Assembly (NCBI RefSeq): GCF_043677095.1
Contig: NZ_JBHLJR010000001.1
Coordinates: forward strand, 806,001 to 870,000
Direction of reading: 5' to 3'
DNA from: Natronococcus roseus
GTDB taxonomy: Archaea; Halobacteriota; Halobacteria; Halobacteriales; Natrialbaceae
Length of the DNA stretch: 64,000 bases
In this document: positions 43,007 through 52,240 of the stretch, piece after piece
Layout: each line of letters starts with the position of its first letter
Numbering within the stretch: position 1 is the first letter of the stretch
Position numbers and translations under genes: made by a program
The notes under the pieces: generated by a model
The model's database searches: none
What the model saw: the letters and a program-made list of their open reading frames with translations, nothing else
Told to the model about the DNA's origin: nothing

Positions 43007-43834
43007 TCACCCCAGCGAGATATCGAGGTACAGCATCACGATCACGCCGAGGATCGTCCCGAAGGTCGCGACCCGTTCGTACCCCGTCGCGTGCGTCTCG
43101 GGGATGATCTCGTCGCTGATGACGAACAGCATCGCGCCCGCGGCAAACCCCATCGCGTAGGGGAGCAGGGCGCCGACCGAGTAGACCGCGTAGGCGCCGA
43201 GCACGGCCATCGGAATCTCGACGATGCCCGCCCGAATCCCGGCGAGGACGGCGTAGAACCGCCTGTCCAGCCCGGCGTTGACGGCCGCCAGCGACACCGC
43301 GAACCCTTCCGGGACGTTCTGGATCCCGATCGCGAGCATCAGCGGGATCGCCGTCTCGAGGTCGCCGCTGCCGAACCCGACGCCGACGGCCAGCCCCTCG
43401 GGCATGTTGTGCAGCGTGATCGCGAGGATGAACAGAACGACGGCCGCGAGTCGCTCGTCGTCGACCGGCAGGTCGGTCCCCGGATCGGCGGCGTCGCGTC
43501 GCCGTCGGCCGGTGAGCAGGAAGTGGGCGTGGGGGACGAGCAGATCCGACCGATCCAGAAACAGCGCCCCGAGTGCGACGCCGACGAGGACGGGAATCGG
43601 GTTTCCGTCCGAGTAAGTCTCGATACCGGGGATAATGAGGCTCGTGAAGCTCGCGGCGAGCATAATCCCCGCGGCGAAGCCGAGCGCGGCGTTCATCGCC
43701 CGCTGCGAGGGGTTTCGCCAGATGAAGATCAGCGACGCGCCCAGCAGGTTGAGCGAGGCGATGACGAGGCCGCCGACGAGCCCGTGGACGATCGGGTCGG
43801 TGCCGAACAGCCCCGTGAACGAGTCGACGACCAC
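43007..43834 (-). CDS. ZIP-family divalent metal transporter
   Basis: A 275-aa transporter with about eight helices and the two ZIP signature segments ITLHNMPEGLAVGVGFG and AIGIQNVPEGFAVSLAAV, which hold the metal-binding His/Asn/Glu residues, plus VISDEIIPETHA near the end. A charged, His-containing loop (LLVPHAHFLLTGRRRRDAA) lies in the middle. It moves zinc, iron or manganese into the cytoplasm. The start is a GTG at 43834, since no ATG is near. Confidence 0.9.
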   Translation of the reverse strand: MVVDSFTGLFGTDPIVHGLVGGLVIASLNLLGASLIFIWRNPSQRAMNAALGFAAGIMLAASFTSLIIPGIETYSDGNPIPVLVGVALGALFLDRSDLLVPHAHFLLTGRRRRDAADPGTDLPVDDERLAAVVLFILAITLHNMPEGLAVGVGFGSGDLETAIPLMLAIGIQNVPEGFAVSLAAVNAGLDRRFYAVLAGIRAGIVEIPMAVLGAYAVYSVGALLPYAMGFAAGAMLFVISDEIIPETHATGYERVATFGTILGVIVMLYLDISLG

Positions 43835-43997
43835 GCGCTACCGCCCTCGTTTCGTGTCCTCGTCGACGGATCGGCGACAGCGAGCGCCCGATCCCCATCG
43901 TTGCTTTCGGCGAGCCATGGCGAACACGCTACACCCTCGAGCGGAAAGAAACCATAGGCACGTCGCACCACACGCGAACGGCGTGCCGCGCGGCGCG

Positions 43998-45026
43998 CTA
44001 CTTCTCCCAGTCGATCGCGTCCGTTCGTTCCGCCTGTCGGAGGATGAACGGCCCGAGCGAACCGGTTCGCTTCGAGATGGTCGCGATTCGCAGCACGTAG
44101 GCCGCGAGGAGGAAGAAAGGGACGAGCGTGATCGTCGTGCTGGCGCTGACGACCCACACCATGTTATCGACGCCGAGGAACGTCCCGGGGACGGAGTCCG
44201 GCTCGAGGTACAGCACCGTCGCCGTCGCGACGACGACGCCCGGCAGCCCGGCGTACAGTATCGAGCGCGTGAGGTGGACGAGCTCCCACTGGAAGTACAG
44301 CGACTTGAAGTGCTCGAGCGCCGGACCGAACAGCCGCAGCACGTCGATCAGCTCGTCGAAGGTCTCCAGTTCGTCGTCCGCGAGACTGCCCTCGTGCTCG
44401 TGTCGGAGCCGCCGCACCGCGTAAATCTTCCAGGAGTAGTTGTAGTTCAGTCCCGACCGTAAGACACTGAACTCGCCGAACTCGGACGTCTCGAGCTGGG
44501 AGTCGATCTCCTCGGAGTTCCGGCAGACGTTCTCGACGAGCCGATCGGTTCGGTTGCGAAGCGTCTCGTCGGCGTTGTCGGCGACGGCCTCTTGAAGCGC
44601 CTCGGCCCGTTCGCTACTCGTCTGGACGAGCGCCTGCAGGAACTGGGAGGGGTCGGGCGGACCGACCGTTCCGAACAGCTCCTCGACGCTACGCCGGTAC
44701 TCCATCGCCTCGTTCATCCACGCCTGCTGATCGCCCAGCCGGCCGAGCTCCTGAGAGAGCACCAGCTGATTGATCGAGACGACGAGCGTTACGCCGGTGA
44801 GGAGAGCGGCGATCAGCGCCTGAAACGCCGTATCTACCGGCGACCCGTTCGCCATCATCTCCCGAAGCGGCAGGGCGACTGCTCCGAGTCCAACGAGGGT
44901 TGCGAAGGTCGCGGCCGAGAGGAATCCCGCGAGCAGCCACCGGTTCGCGTCAAGCAGGATCCAGTGGGCGATCCGGCTCTCGCCGGTTCGTCCCCTGAGC
45001 GTGTCCGTCGACAGCGGATTTTCCAT
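43998..45026 (-). CDS. Four-helix membrane protein of unknown function (342 aa)
   Basis: Two hydrophobic helices near residues 28-52 (WLLAGFLSAATFATLVGLGAVAL) and 67-87 (AFQALIAALLTGVTLVVSINQLV), a 150-residue cytoplasmic helical domain rich in charged residues, and two helices near 255-275 and 290-312. The arrangement resembles bestrophin-like or DUF membrane proteins but no signature confirms it. It ends in a basic/polar tail (RTGSLGPFILRQAERTD). Function unknown. Confidence 0.65.
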   Translation of the reverse strand: MENPLSTDTLRGRTGESRIAHWILLDANRWLLAGFLSAATFATLVGLGAVALPLREMMANGSPVDTAFQALIAALLTGVTLVVSINQLVLSQELGRLGDQQAWMNEAMEYRRSVEELFGTVGPPDPSQFLQALVQTSSERAEALQEAVADNADETLRNRTDRLVENVCRNSEEIDSQLETSEFGEFSVLRSGLNYNYSWKIYAVRRLRHEHEGSLADDELETFDELIDVLRLFGPALEHFKSLYFQWELVHLTRSILYAGLPGVVVATATVLYLEPDSVPGTFLGVDNMVWVVSASTTITLVPFFLLAAYVLRIATISKRTGSLGPFILRQAERTDAIDWEK

Positions 45027-45139
45027 ATCGACCGTTCGCTCTCCGACGGAAAAGCGGTTGAGCTTGGAAGCGGAACCCGTCGGGTGTCGAAACGGTTCGA
45101 TTCAGTCGACGAAAAGACGGATTCGAACGGACCGCGTCG

Positions 45140-46213
45140 TCAGTCGTCGGCGGGCGCCGGCTCGCCGCGTTCGACGTCGATCTCGCCCGCGTCGAGGGCG
45201 GCCTCGACGTTGCGGGCGGCCTCGACCATGTTCGCCATCTTGCCGTAGGCGACCTCGCGCGGAAGGAGCTTCACGCCGCAGTCCGGCGAGACGACGAGCT
45301 GTTCGGGCGGGACGACCTCGAGTCCCTTCTTGATGTTCTCCTCGATCTGCTCGACGGACTCGACCTCGCCGACGTGGACGTCGGTGACGCCGAGCGCGAG
45401 ATCCGCGGTGAACTCGGGGTCTTTGAACACGTCGAGCTGGTCGTAGTCGCCGTTGGCGAGCTCGAGGTCGAACTCGTCGACGGGGAACTCCAGAATTTCG
45501 GGGTAGATGCGGGAGTAGTCGCCGTAACAGACGTGCAGTCCGATGCGGACCTCATCGGGGACGTCGGCGACGATGTGCTCGAGGGCCTCGCCCACGATCG
45601 CGTGGTCGTCCGGCGTCGTCGCCAGCGCGGGCTCGTCGATCTGGATGTAGCGGGCGCCGGCGTCGACGAGCTTTTCGATCTCCTCGTTGACGAGGTCGGC
45701 GAGCGCCAGCGTGAGCTCGTCGTCGTCGTCGTAGGCCTCGTTAAAGGACCAGTTCGCCAGCGTGTAGGGGCCCGTGATCGGGACCTTGACTGGACGGTCG
45801 CTCGCCTCGGCGACGAACTTGTACTCGTCGACGAGCCAGCTCTCCGTGTACTCGACCTCGCTCACGACGGAGGGTTTGTCGAAGTAGTTGTGCCCCCACA
45901 CCTTGACGGGACCGTTGAATTCGTAGCCCTCGATGCGGTGGGCGAAGAACTCGACCATCTCGTTGCGGCGCATCTCGCCGTCGACGACGACGTCGAGGCC
46001 CGCGCGCTCGTGTTCGTTCGTGATGAGCCGCGAGGCGTCGTCGAGCGCCTCCTGGTAGTCGTCGTCGTCGAAGCTGTGATCGGGGTCCTGGTAGAGCTCC
46101 TTCGCGCGGTTGAGCCACTTGGGCTTCGGGTAGGAGCCGACGACGGTCGACAGTAGGAAGTGGTCGTTTTCGTGATTCTCCGGTCGGAACTGGTCCTTGT
46201 TCTCGTTGCTCAT
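45140..46213 (-). CDS. metE: Core methionine synthase (MetE-like), zinc ligands intact
   Basis: A 357-aa MetE C-terminal-domain protein: VVGSYPKPKWL at the N-terminus, VPITGPYTLANWSFNEAY, IQIDEPALATTP, RIGLHVCYGDY (His-x-Cys zinc ligands), DLELANGDYDQ with the Glu ligand, and VVSPDCGVKLLP with the last zinc Cys. It methylates homocysteine to methionine. It lacks the N-terminal half of bacterial MetE, so the methyl donor may differ from the triglutamyl folate. It is translationally coupled (4-nt ATGA overlap) to the paralogue upstream. Confidence 0.9.
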   Translation of the reverse strand: MSNENKDQFRPENHENDHFLLSTVVGSYPKPKWLNRAKELYQDPDHSFDDDDYQEALDDASRLITNEHERAGLDVVVDGEMRRNEMVEFFAHRIEGYEFNGPVKVWGHNYFDKPSVVSEVEYTESWLVDEYKFVAEASDRPVKVPITGPYTLANWSFNEAYDDDDELTLALADLVNEEIEKLVDAGARYIQIDEPALATTPDDHAIVGEALEHIVADVPDEVRIGLHVCYGDYSRIYPEILEFPVDEFDLELANGDYDQLDVFKDPEFTADLALGVTDVHVGEVESVEQIEENIKKGLEVVPPEQLVVSPDCGVKLLPREVAYGKMANMVEAARNVEAALDAGEIDVERGEPAPADD

Positions 46214-47214
46214 GCTGCTTTCACCTCCGCGAGGTCCGCGGCTTCGGCGAGGACGGCGAGTTTCTCCTCGAACTTGGCGTAGGGGAGGTAGAACGTTTCC
46301 GTGTTCGTCGTCAGGTACACCGTCTCGAACTCCGAGACGGGAACCTGGTCGTACACCCAGTCGACGCGGTCACGGATCGCCTCCGCGTCCTCGACGAGCG
46401 TGTTCTGGCCGTCGGCCAGCCCGAGCGAGAGCTGGTCGGTCGCGCCGTACTCCTGGAGGTTGTAGACGTTGTCGTCCTGGTTCGCGACGAAGTCGAAGCC
46501 GACCGCGTCGATGTCGGCGTCGAGCAGGTGAGCGTATACCTTCTCCTCGAGCGCCCCCCAGTAGGGCTGGACGACGACGTCGGCGTCGGTCGCGCTCGCG
46601 ACCCGATCGATCGCCTCGCTGGCGCGCTCGTCGACGCCGTCCTCGGGGGCGTTCTCGACGAGCGACGGCTCGAGCAGGAACAGCGTCTCGTGGTCGGGGA
46701 AGGCGTCGACCTCGCCGGCGAGGAACTCGCCGACCGCGGCGAGGAAGTCGGCGTCGTCGCCGTAGTGCTCGTCCGTCGCGAGGTCAGCCAGGGAGTAGGG
46801 GCCCGGCAGGACGGCCTGCAGGTCGTCGTCGCCCGCAAGCTCCGCGGTGGCCTCGAGTTCCTGGGCGACGTCACCCGAGAAGTCGAGGTCGCCCTGTACG
46901 ACGGGGTCGCGGTAGAAGTTGTTGTTGTCGTAGTAGCGGACGATTCCCTGGGTGTCGACGGCGTCGTGGACGGCCAGCGGGTGAGCGAGCATGTCGTCCC
47001 AGCGAAGCTGGCCCTCGCTGACTCGGTCGAGGCCGGCCTCCTGCTGTACCTCGATCACTTCCTCGCGCCCCTCGTCGTAGGCCGCGGTGATCTCCTCGCC
47101 CTCGTCGCCGCTGACGAGGTCGCCCTTCTGGTGACCCTTCAGGTCCGAAAGGTCGTCTTTCGCCCAGTCCGGGAGCGGGAAGAGCCCCGGTGTGGTCGAG
47201 ACGTATTCGGTCAT
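46210..47214 (-). CDS. MetE-like paralogue lacking zinc ligands
   Basis: A 334-aa protein with the same TIM-barrel plan as MetE: VSTTPGLFPLPDWAKDDL, AVLPGPYSLADLATDEHYG, LFLLEPSLVENAP and the C-terminal ETFYLPYAKFEEKLAVL. It contains no cysteine at all. The zinc positions read VVVQPYWG (for HVC) and TTNTETFY (for SPDCGVK), so it cannot bind catalytic zinc in the known way. It may be the methyl-donor-binding partner of the intact downstream protein, as an analogue of the missing N-terminal half. First gene of the pair, with start at 47214 chosen over 47256. Confidence 0.85.
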   Translation of the reverse strand: MTEYVSTTPGLFPLPDWAKDDLSDLKGHQKGDLVSGDEGEEITAAYDEGREEVIEVQQEAGLDRVSEGQLRWDDMLAHPLAVHDAVDTQGIVRYYDNNNFYRDPVVQGDLDFSGDVAQELEATAELAGDDDLQAVLPGPYSLADLATDEHYGDDADFLAAVGEFLAGEVDAFPDHETLFLLEPSLVENAPEDGVDERASEAIDRVASATDADVVVQPYWGALEEKVYAHLLDADIDAVGFDFVANQDDNVYNLQEYGATDQLSLGLADGQNTLVEDAEAIRDRVDWVYDQVPVSEFETVYLTTNTETFYLPYAKFEEKLAVLAEAADLAEVKAA

Positions 47215-47242
47215 CGTGGACGCGGCTAGGCTATGCCGGGGC

Positions 47243-47252
47243 TTAATATTTT
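47243..47252 (-). promoter_or_regulatory. TATA box of the metE operon
   Basis: On the minus strand AAAATATTAA is centred about 33 nt upstream of the ATG at 47214, giving a predicted leader of a few bases. The surroundings (TCGGATGG before it) are otherwise GC-rich, so the AT box stands out. Confidence 0.5.
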
Positions 47253-47369
47253 CCATCCGACCTAATACGCCAGAGTAATTTCACACGTTCTCGGGAATGA
47301 CTGCATTCCCACTGCGGAACTCTCGAGGCCCGAACGAGGAACTATACTCCCGGCTTGCGGACAGTCAGT

Positions 47370-48197
47370 ATGGCTCTCACCGTCGATCACGTCCCCTTCG
47401 CGTTCGCGGACCTCGAGGCGATCACCGCGGAGTTCGAGCGACTCGGCCTCGCGCCCGACTACGGCGGCGCCCACGACAACGGCGTCACCCACATGTCCTT
47501 CCTCGGCTTCGACGACCGCTCGTACGTCGAACTCATCGCCGAGCGCGACGAGGGCGACCACGACTTCTGGCCCGAGCATATCCGCGCCGACGCGGGGCCC
47601 GCGGCGTGGTGTGTTCGGGTTCCCGACGTCACCGAGGAGTGCAAGCGACTGCTCGAGCGCGGCGTCCCGGTTCGCGGCCCCCTGCCTGGCGCTCGCGAGC
47701 GCGAGGACGGCACCCTCGTCGAGTGGGACCGCGCGGAGTTCGGCCGACCCGATCGACGGCTCCTGTTCCCGTTCGCCATCGCGGATCGAACGCCCCTCTC
47801 GTACCGAGTCGAGCCCTCGCCGAGCGTTGCCGACGGGCCGCTCTCGGGGATCGGTCAGGTCGTCCTCGCCGTCTCGGACCTCGAGGACGCGATCAAGATG
47901 TTCGAGGCCGCCTACCGGTTCCCGACGCCCGTTCGCGACACGGTTCCGGGACTGGGGACCGTCGCCTCCGTCCCCAGCCAGCCGGTCGCGTTCGTCGCAG
48001 GTGCAGAGGACTGGCTCGCCGAGCGACTCGAGCGCTTTCCCGACGGCCCCTGTAGCTGTCTCCTCGCGACGGACGACATCGCGGCCGCACGCGAGACGTA
48101 TCCGCTGGGCGACCCCCTCGAGTGGCCCGACGGTCGCGTCGCCTTCTTCGACTCCGAGCTACTGGGCCGACGGCTGGGGGTCGTCGAACGGGTCTGA
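47370..48197 (+). CDS. Glyoxalase/VOC superfamily protein (275 aa)
   Basis: Two tandem beta-alpha-beta-beta-beta modules: residues 1-140 (LTVDHVPFAFADLEAITAEFERLG, THMSFLGFDDRSYVELIA, AAWCVRVPDV) and 155-270 (GIGQVVLAVSDLEDAIKMFEAAYRF). The VDHV and YVELIA segments carry the metal ligands His and Glu of the first module. VOC proteins include dioxygenases, epimerases and glyoxalases; the length and Glyoxalase_3-like N-terminus do not fix the substrate. Confidence 0.82.
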   Translation: MALTVDHVPFAFADLEAITAEFERLGLAPDYGGAHDNGVTHMSFLGFDDRSYVELIAERDEGDHDFWPEHIRADAGPAAWCVRVPDVTEECKRLLERGVPVRGPLPGAREREDGTLVEWDRAEFGRPDRRLLFPFAIADRTPLSYRVEPSPSVADGPLSGIGQVVLAVSDLEDAIKMFEAAYRFPTPVRDTVPGLGTVASVPSQPVAFVAGAEDWLAERLERFPDGPCSCLLATDDIAAARETYPLGDPLEWPDGRVAFFDSELLGRRLGVVERV

Positions 48198-48224
48198 GAA
48201 CGCCGAGCCGCACTCGAGTCGGCG

Positions 48225-49448
48225 CTACTCGAGCGCCAGCAACGCGACCTCGCCGTCGACGTCCGCAACGACGTAGAGCACGCCGTCGTCGAGTACCGGT
48301 CCGCGACCGACGGCGCCCTCGAACTCGCGTTCGAACCGAACCGCAGGGCCGTCGCTCGGATCTCCGGTCGGCGCGGGGTCGAGCGCCCAGAGGCGGTCGC
48401 CGCCGACGAACACCGTCTCGCGGCCGACAGCCGGCGCCGTCCGGCTCGAGTCGCCGATCCCGAACTCCCAGCGCTGCTGCCCGGAGTCCGCATCGATCGC
48501 GCGCAGCGTGCGTCCGGCGACGGCGAGGACGAGGTCGTCCGCGACCGCGAGTCCCGTCGAGACCTGTCCCGTTTCTGCGGACCAGGCCGTCTCCGAGACG
48601 GTATCGCCGGCGTCGTCGACCGTCAGCGCGTACGTCTCGCCGTCGTGACACGGGACGTAGACGACGTCCTTGTCCGCCGTCGGCGGACCGCTCGGGCGGG
48701 CGGGCAGCTCCCACCGGGCGTACGCGACGCCGCGTTCGCCGATCGCGTCGACCTTCCCGGGCTCCGTCGCGACGGCAAAGCCGTGAACGCCGAGAGCGGC
48801 CGGGTGATCGAGGAGCTGCCCGAACACGTCGCGTCGCCAGCGTTCGGATCCGTCCTCGGGATCGAGCGCCAGAATCCGTTCACCGATCCCACAGAGCACC
48901 CGGTGACCGCTAATCGTCGCCGGCGCCGTCACGTTACCCGGCGCGTCCAGCTCTCGGCTCCAGATTTCGTCGCCGGTGTCGGCTTCGATGGCCGAGACGC
49001 CCTCGTACGTCGAGACGTAGGCGGTTCCCTCCAGAATCAGCGGCGGTTTCTCCACGTCCTCGAGCGTCCACAGCTCGGTTCCGTCGTCGGCGTCGAAGAC
49101 GCGCAGTCCCCGGTTTCCGACGAAGTAGACGCGCCCGTCGGCGACGATCGGTTCGGCGAAGCCGATCTCCGGGACGTCGACGCGCCAGCGCTCCGAAACG
49201 CCGTCGACCGGCGCCTCGCCGTCCCCGACGGCTCGCGTGTTGGCTGCGTTACAACCGAAACTCGACCACGAGCCGTCAGCTCCGTGGACGTGGCTGGTCG
49301 GGTCGGGGAGTCCGTCGACGCCCGACTCGGGCGGCTCTCGTGGCTCGGGCGATTCGCCAGTCTCGTCGCTCGCAAACTGCGAACAGCCGGCAAAGAGCGC
49401 ACTGCCGGAGCCGGCAGTCACGAGAAACGCGCGTCGCGAGGGAGTCAT
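48225..49448 (-). CDS. Tat lipoprotein with PQQ-like beta-propeller (407 aa)
   Basis: Tat signal (SRRAFLVTAGSGSALFAGC) with lipobox, then a propeller made of repeated blades such as GRVYFVGNRGLRVFDADDGTELWTLED and RTLRAIDADSGQQRWEFGIG. The pattern A-D-x-G-x-x-x-W matches BamB/PQQ_2 blades. Such haloarchaeal proteins are extracytoplasmic scaffolds or enzymes; PQQ binding is not established. It ends facing the VOC gene (27 nt between stops). Confidence 0.87.
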   Translation of the reverse strand: MTPSRRAFLVTAGSGSALFAGCSQFASDETGESPEPREPPESGVDGLPDPTSHVHGADGSWSSFGCNAANTRAVGDGEAPVDGVSERWRVDVPEIGFAEPIVADGRVYFVGNRGLRVFDADDGTELWTLEDVEKPPLILEGTAYVSTYEGVSAIEADTGDEIWSRELDAPGNVTAPATISGHRVLCGIGERILALDPEDGSERWRRDVFGQLLDHPAALGVHGFAVATEPGKVDAIGERGVAYARWELPARPSGPPTADKDVVYVPCHDGETYALTVDDAGDTVSETAWSAETGQVSTGLAVADDLVLAVAGRTLRAIDADSGQQRWEFGIGDSSRTAPAVGRETVFVGGDRLWALDPAPTGDPSDGPAVRFEREFEGAVGRGPVLDDGVLYVVADVDGEVALLALE

Positions 49449-49501
49449 CGTGTCCCCCTGCTGACGTAGGGAGCAAGTGTCTTCTGCTCGCCCGAGAACT
49501 G

Positions 49502-50104
49502 TTACCGAAACAGCTCGAGCACCGTCAGCGTCTCGAAGGGAAAGGAGTGATCGGCGACGGCGGCGGCGCTGAACCCTTCCTGGCCCGCGCGCTCGACGAC
49601 CGCGTCGACGTCGGTGAGGCTGCTGACGAGCAGGTAGACGGAGCCACCCGGAGCGAGCACGCGGGCGACGCTCGAGAGGAACGGGTCGATGATCGCCCGG
49701 CCGTCCTCGCCCCCCGACAGCGCCCGTTCCATCCAGTCGTCCCACTCGGTGTCGGGCTCGGTCGGCAGGTACGGCGGGTTGAACGCGACGACGTCGAACG
49801 CGTCGTCGACGAACGGCGAGACCAGGTCGGCGCGAACCGCCTCGAGTCCCTTCTCTCGCTCTCGAGCCTGGCGAACCGCGTAGGGATTGAGGTCGGAGGC
49901 GATTACCCGCGCATCGGTCTCCTCGGCGATTCGGTCGGCGACGTAGCCCGAGCCCGTGCCGACCTCGAGGACGGTCCGTCCGCTTTCGTCGCCGCTGTAC
50001 GAATCGCTCGAGAGCCGCTCGCAGACCGACTCGGCGAGCAACTCGGAGTCCTCCGCCGGTTGATACACGTCCGTCTCGAGTCCGCGTCGTTCTCCGAGCT
50101 CCAT
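49502..50104 (-). CDS. HemK2/MTQ2-type protein glutamine methyltransferase
   Basis: A 200-aa SAM methyltransferase: VYQPAEDSELLAESV, TVLEVGTGSGYVADRIA (SAM-binding), ADLVSPFVDDAFDVVAFNPPYLPTEPDTEW with the NPPY catalytic motif. This family methylates the GGQ glutamine of the release factor (aRF1 with Trm112 in archaea). The start abuts the MscS stop codon, so it is the last gene of the KsgA-MscS-HemK2 string. Confidence 0.92.
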   Translation of the reverse strand: MELGERRGLETDVYQPAEDSELLAESVCERLSSDSYSGDESGRTVLEVGTGSGYVADRIAEETDARVIASDLNPYAVRQAREREKGLEAVRADLVSPFVDDAFDVVAFNPPYLPTEPDTEWDDWMERALSGGEDGRAIIDPFLSSVARVLAPGGSVYLLVSSLTDVDAVVERAGQEGFSAAAVADHSFPFETLTVLELFR

Positions 50105-51271
50105 CTACTTGCCCTCCTGTGGTGAGGTCCGCTGTCGATCGTCGGTCGACTCCCGATCCGTCTGCGCCGCCGCCTCCGGGTCGTCCTCGTTGGCGACCCG
50201 GAAACCGCCGGTTTCGGCCCGTCCCGTGAGTTCGCGCTGCGGGTACGGGATCTTGATCCCCTCGCGCTCGAACGTCGCCTTGATCGCGTGAATCGCGGCC
50301 GTTCGGGCTTCGGCGTGGCGCCTCGCGCTCGGCTTGTCGATCCAGAAGCGGACGCCGAAGACTACCGACGAGTCGCCGAACGACTTCGTGACGACCTGTG
50401 GCGAGGGCGCATCGATCGACTTCTCGAGGTCGGCGACCGTCTCCACCGCGAGCTCGCTCGCGCGCTCGACGTCGGCCGCGTAGTCGACGCCGACGTCGAT
50501 CTCGACCCTGAGTCGTCCCTGCTTCGAGCGGTTCGTGACGACCTCGCTCGCGATCACGTCGTTGGGGATCATGATGAACTCACCGTCGAACGACCGAATG
50601 TGGGTGTTGATGATCGAGATGTCGGTGACGATTCCCTGATCGCCCTCGACCTCGATCCAGTCGCCGATCTCGAACGGTCGGGCGAACATCAGGACGAACC
50701 CGGCGAGGATCGTCCCCAGCACCTGCTGGGCGGCCATCCCGATGATGATCCCGAGGAAGCCGGCACCGACGAGCAGCCCACCCAAATCGTCGATCCAGAG
50801 CGCGAGGATCACGATCACCGACACGGAGAGGATGATCACCTGCGAGAGCCGGTGGGTGACCTCGCGCTGATGGTCCGTCACCGCCGACGCCGAACCGAGT
50901 ACCTCGTCGATCAGGCGGTGGACGACCCGCGTGACGATCAGCGCGGAGACGGCGATGACGAACGTGACGACCGCGCGAGCGACGGCGTCGCCGCCGATAT
51001 CGTACTCCGTGGCGATAAACCGGAGCTGGTCGGTCTGTCCCCAGACGCCGACGATCGTCGCGAGCGCGAGCAGGAAGGTCCCGACCAGCACCGCCGTCGA
51101 GACGATATCGCTGTACAGCGGTCGTATGCGCTCCTCGAGCCGTTCCTGAAGCCGCTGGAAGGAGAGCACGACGGCGACGAGCGCACCGATCGCTACGAGC
51201 GTCACCGCGATTCGGAGCGGCGTCGCCTGGAAGACGTCGGCCAGCCAGTCGAGTCCCGTCGTCTCGGTCAT
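50105..51271 (-). CDS. Small-conductance mechanosensitive channel (MscS family)
   Basis: A 388-aa channel with about five N-terminal helices and the MscS pore/beta region VGAGFLGIIIGMAAQQVLG, ARPFEIGDWIEVEGDQG, VTDISIINTHIRSFDGEF and IPNDVIASEVVTNRS. The C-terminal domain (VRFWIDKPSARRHAEARTA) is cytoplasmic and ends in a charged tail. It opens on hypo-osmotic shock to release solutes. Position between ksgA and a HemK2-like gene is seen; a functional link is not. Confidence 0.92.
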   Translation of the reverse strand: MTETTGLDWLADVFQATPLRIAVTLVAIGALVAVVLSFQRLQERLEERIRPLYSDIVSTAVLVGTFLLALATIVGVWGQTDQLRFIATEYDIGGDAVARAVVTFVIAVSALIVTRVVHRLIDEVLGSASAVTDHQREVTHRLSQVIILSVSVIVILALWIDDLGGLLVGAGFLGIIIGMAAQQVLGTILAGFVLMFARPFEIGDWIEVEGDQGIVTDISIINTHIRSFDGEFIMIPNDVIASEVVTNRSKQGRLRVEIDVGVDYAADVERASELAVETVADLEKSIDAPSPQVVTKSFGDSSVVFGVRFWIDKPSARRHAEARTAAIHAIKATFEREGIKIPYPQRELTGRAETGGFRVANEDDPEAAAQTDRESTDDRQRTSPQEGK

Positions 51272-51350
51272 CGTTCCGTTCTCGAGCGAGTCGGCGATCC
51301 AGCTACCTGTATCCGTCGGTCAGTTCGTTGCGTGAGCCGTTCCGATTGGA

Positions 51351-52190
51351 TTAGCCGTCCGCCGGTTCGCCGACCTCGAGGGCGAGCGTCGCCAGTTCGG
51401 CGAACTCCGACGGCGTCATGGCGTCGGCACGCTTCTGCAGGAGGTCGTCGTCGGCCGCCTCGACGACCGCGTCGGGCGCACCGAGGTTCGTGATGTGGGC
51501 CGTGTTCCGGATCGCGTTCCGGATCGTCTTCCGGCGCTGGGTGAACATCGCCTTCACGAACCGCAGGAAGAAGGCCTCGTCGTCGACCGCGTAGTCGGGC
51601 TCGCGGGGCTCGAGCCGAACCACGGCGCTTCGGACCGCCGGCGGCGGCGAGAACGCTTCTTTGGGAATGGACTCGACGAGTTCGGGCTCGGCGTAGTGCT
51701 GGGTCGATACCGAGAGCCGCCCGTACTCCGACGTCCCCGGATCGGCGACCATCCGCTCGGCGAACTCCTGTTGAAACATCAGGACGAGCGGGCGCTTCTC
51801 GGGCAGCAGCCGGAACGTGATCTCGCTCGAGACGCCGTAAGGGAGGTTCGACACCGATGCCGAGAAGTCGGGCAGATCGACCTCGAGGGCGTCGCCCTCG
51901 AGCACGGTCAGTCGCCCGTCGTCGATCTCCTCGGCGAACTCCTCGCGGAGGAAGGCAGCGAGCTCGCGGTCGCGCTCGACGACGGTCACCGCGTCGGCGA
52001 CGGCGAGCAACCGATCGGTCAACGCCCCCGTTCCGCCGCCGATCTCGAGGAGGTGGCTCGTCTCGGCGTCGATCTCGGCGAGGTAGGTCGGCAGGCGATC
52101 GAGCACGCGGTCGTCGACGAGGAAGTGCTGGTCGCGGTCGGGATCGCCGCGAACGCCCGCGCGCGCGATCAGCCCGTCTGGATCTCTCAT
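51351..52190 (-). CDS. ksgA: 16S rRNA (adenine-dimethyl) methyltransferase KsgA/Dim1
   Basis: The 279-aa enzyme dimethylates two adjacent adenines in the 3' helix of 16S rRNA during small-subunit maturation. Motifs: DQHFLVDDRVLDRL, HLLEIGGGTGALTDRLLA (SAM), VSNLPYGVSSEITFRLL (NLPY), EFAERMVADPGTSEYGRLSV and the C-terminal FVKAMFTQRRKTIRNAI. I take the ATG at 52190; a TTG at 52196 would add two residues. Neighbours L21e-rpoF-DUF655 upstream fit a translation/transcription gene string. Confidence 0.93.
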   Translation of the reverse strand: MRDPDGLIARAGVRGDPDRDQHFLVDDRVLDRLPTYLAEIDAETSHLLEIGGGTGALTDRLLAVADAVTVVERDRELAAFLREEFAEEIDDGRLTVLEGDALEVDLPDFSASVSNLPYGVSSEITFRLLPEKRPLVLMFQQEFAERMVADPGTSEYGRLSVSTQHYAEPELVESIPKEAFSPPPAVRSAVVRLEPREPDYAVDDEAFFLRFVKAMFTQRRKTIRNAIRNTAHITNLGAPDAVVEAADDDLLQKRADAMTPSEFAELATLALEVGEPADG

Positions 52191-52240
52191 TGCCAAGGCT
52201 AGTGTCGGGCTCGGTGTAAACGCACCGTCTCGAGCCGCGT

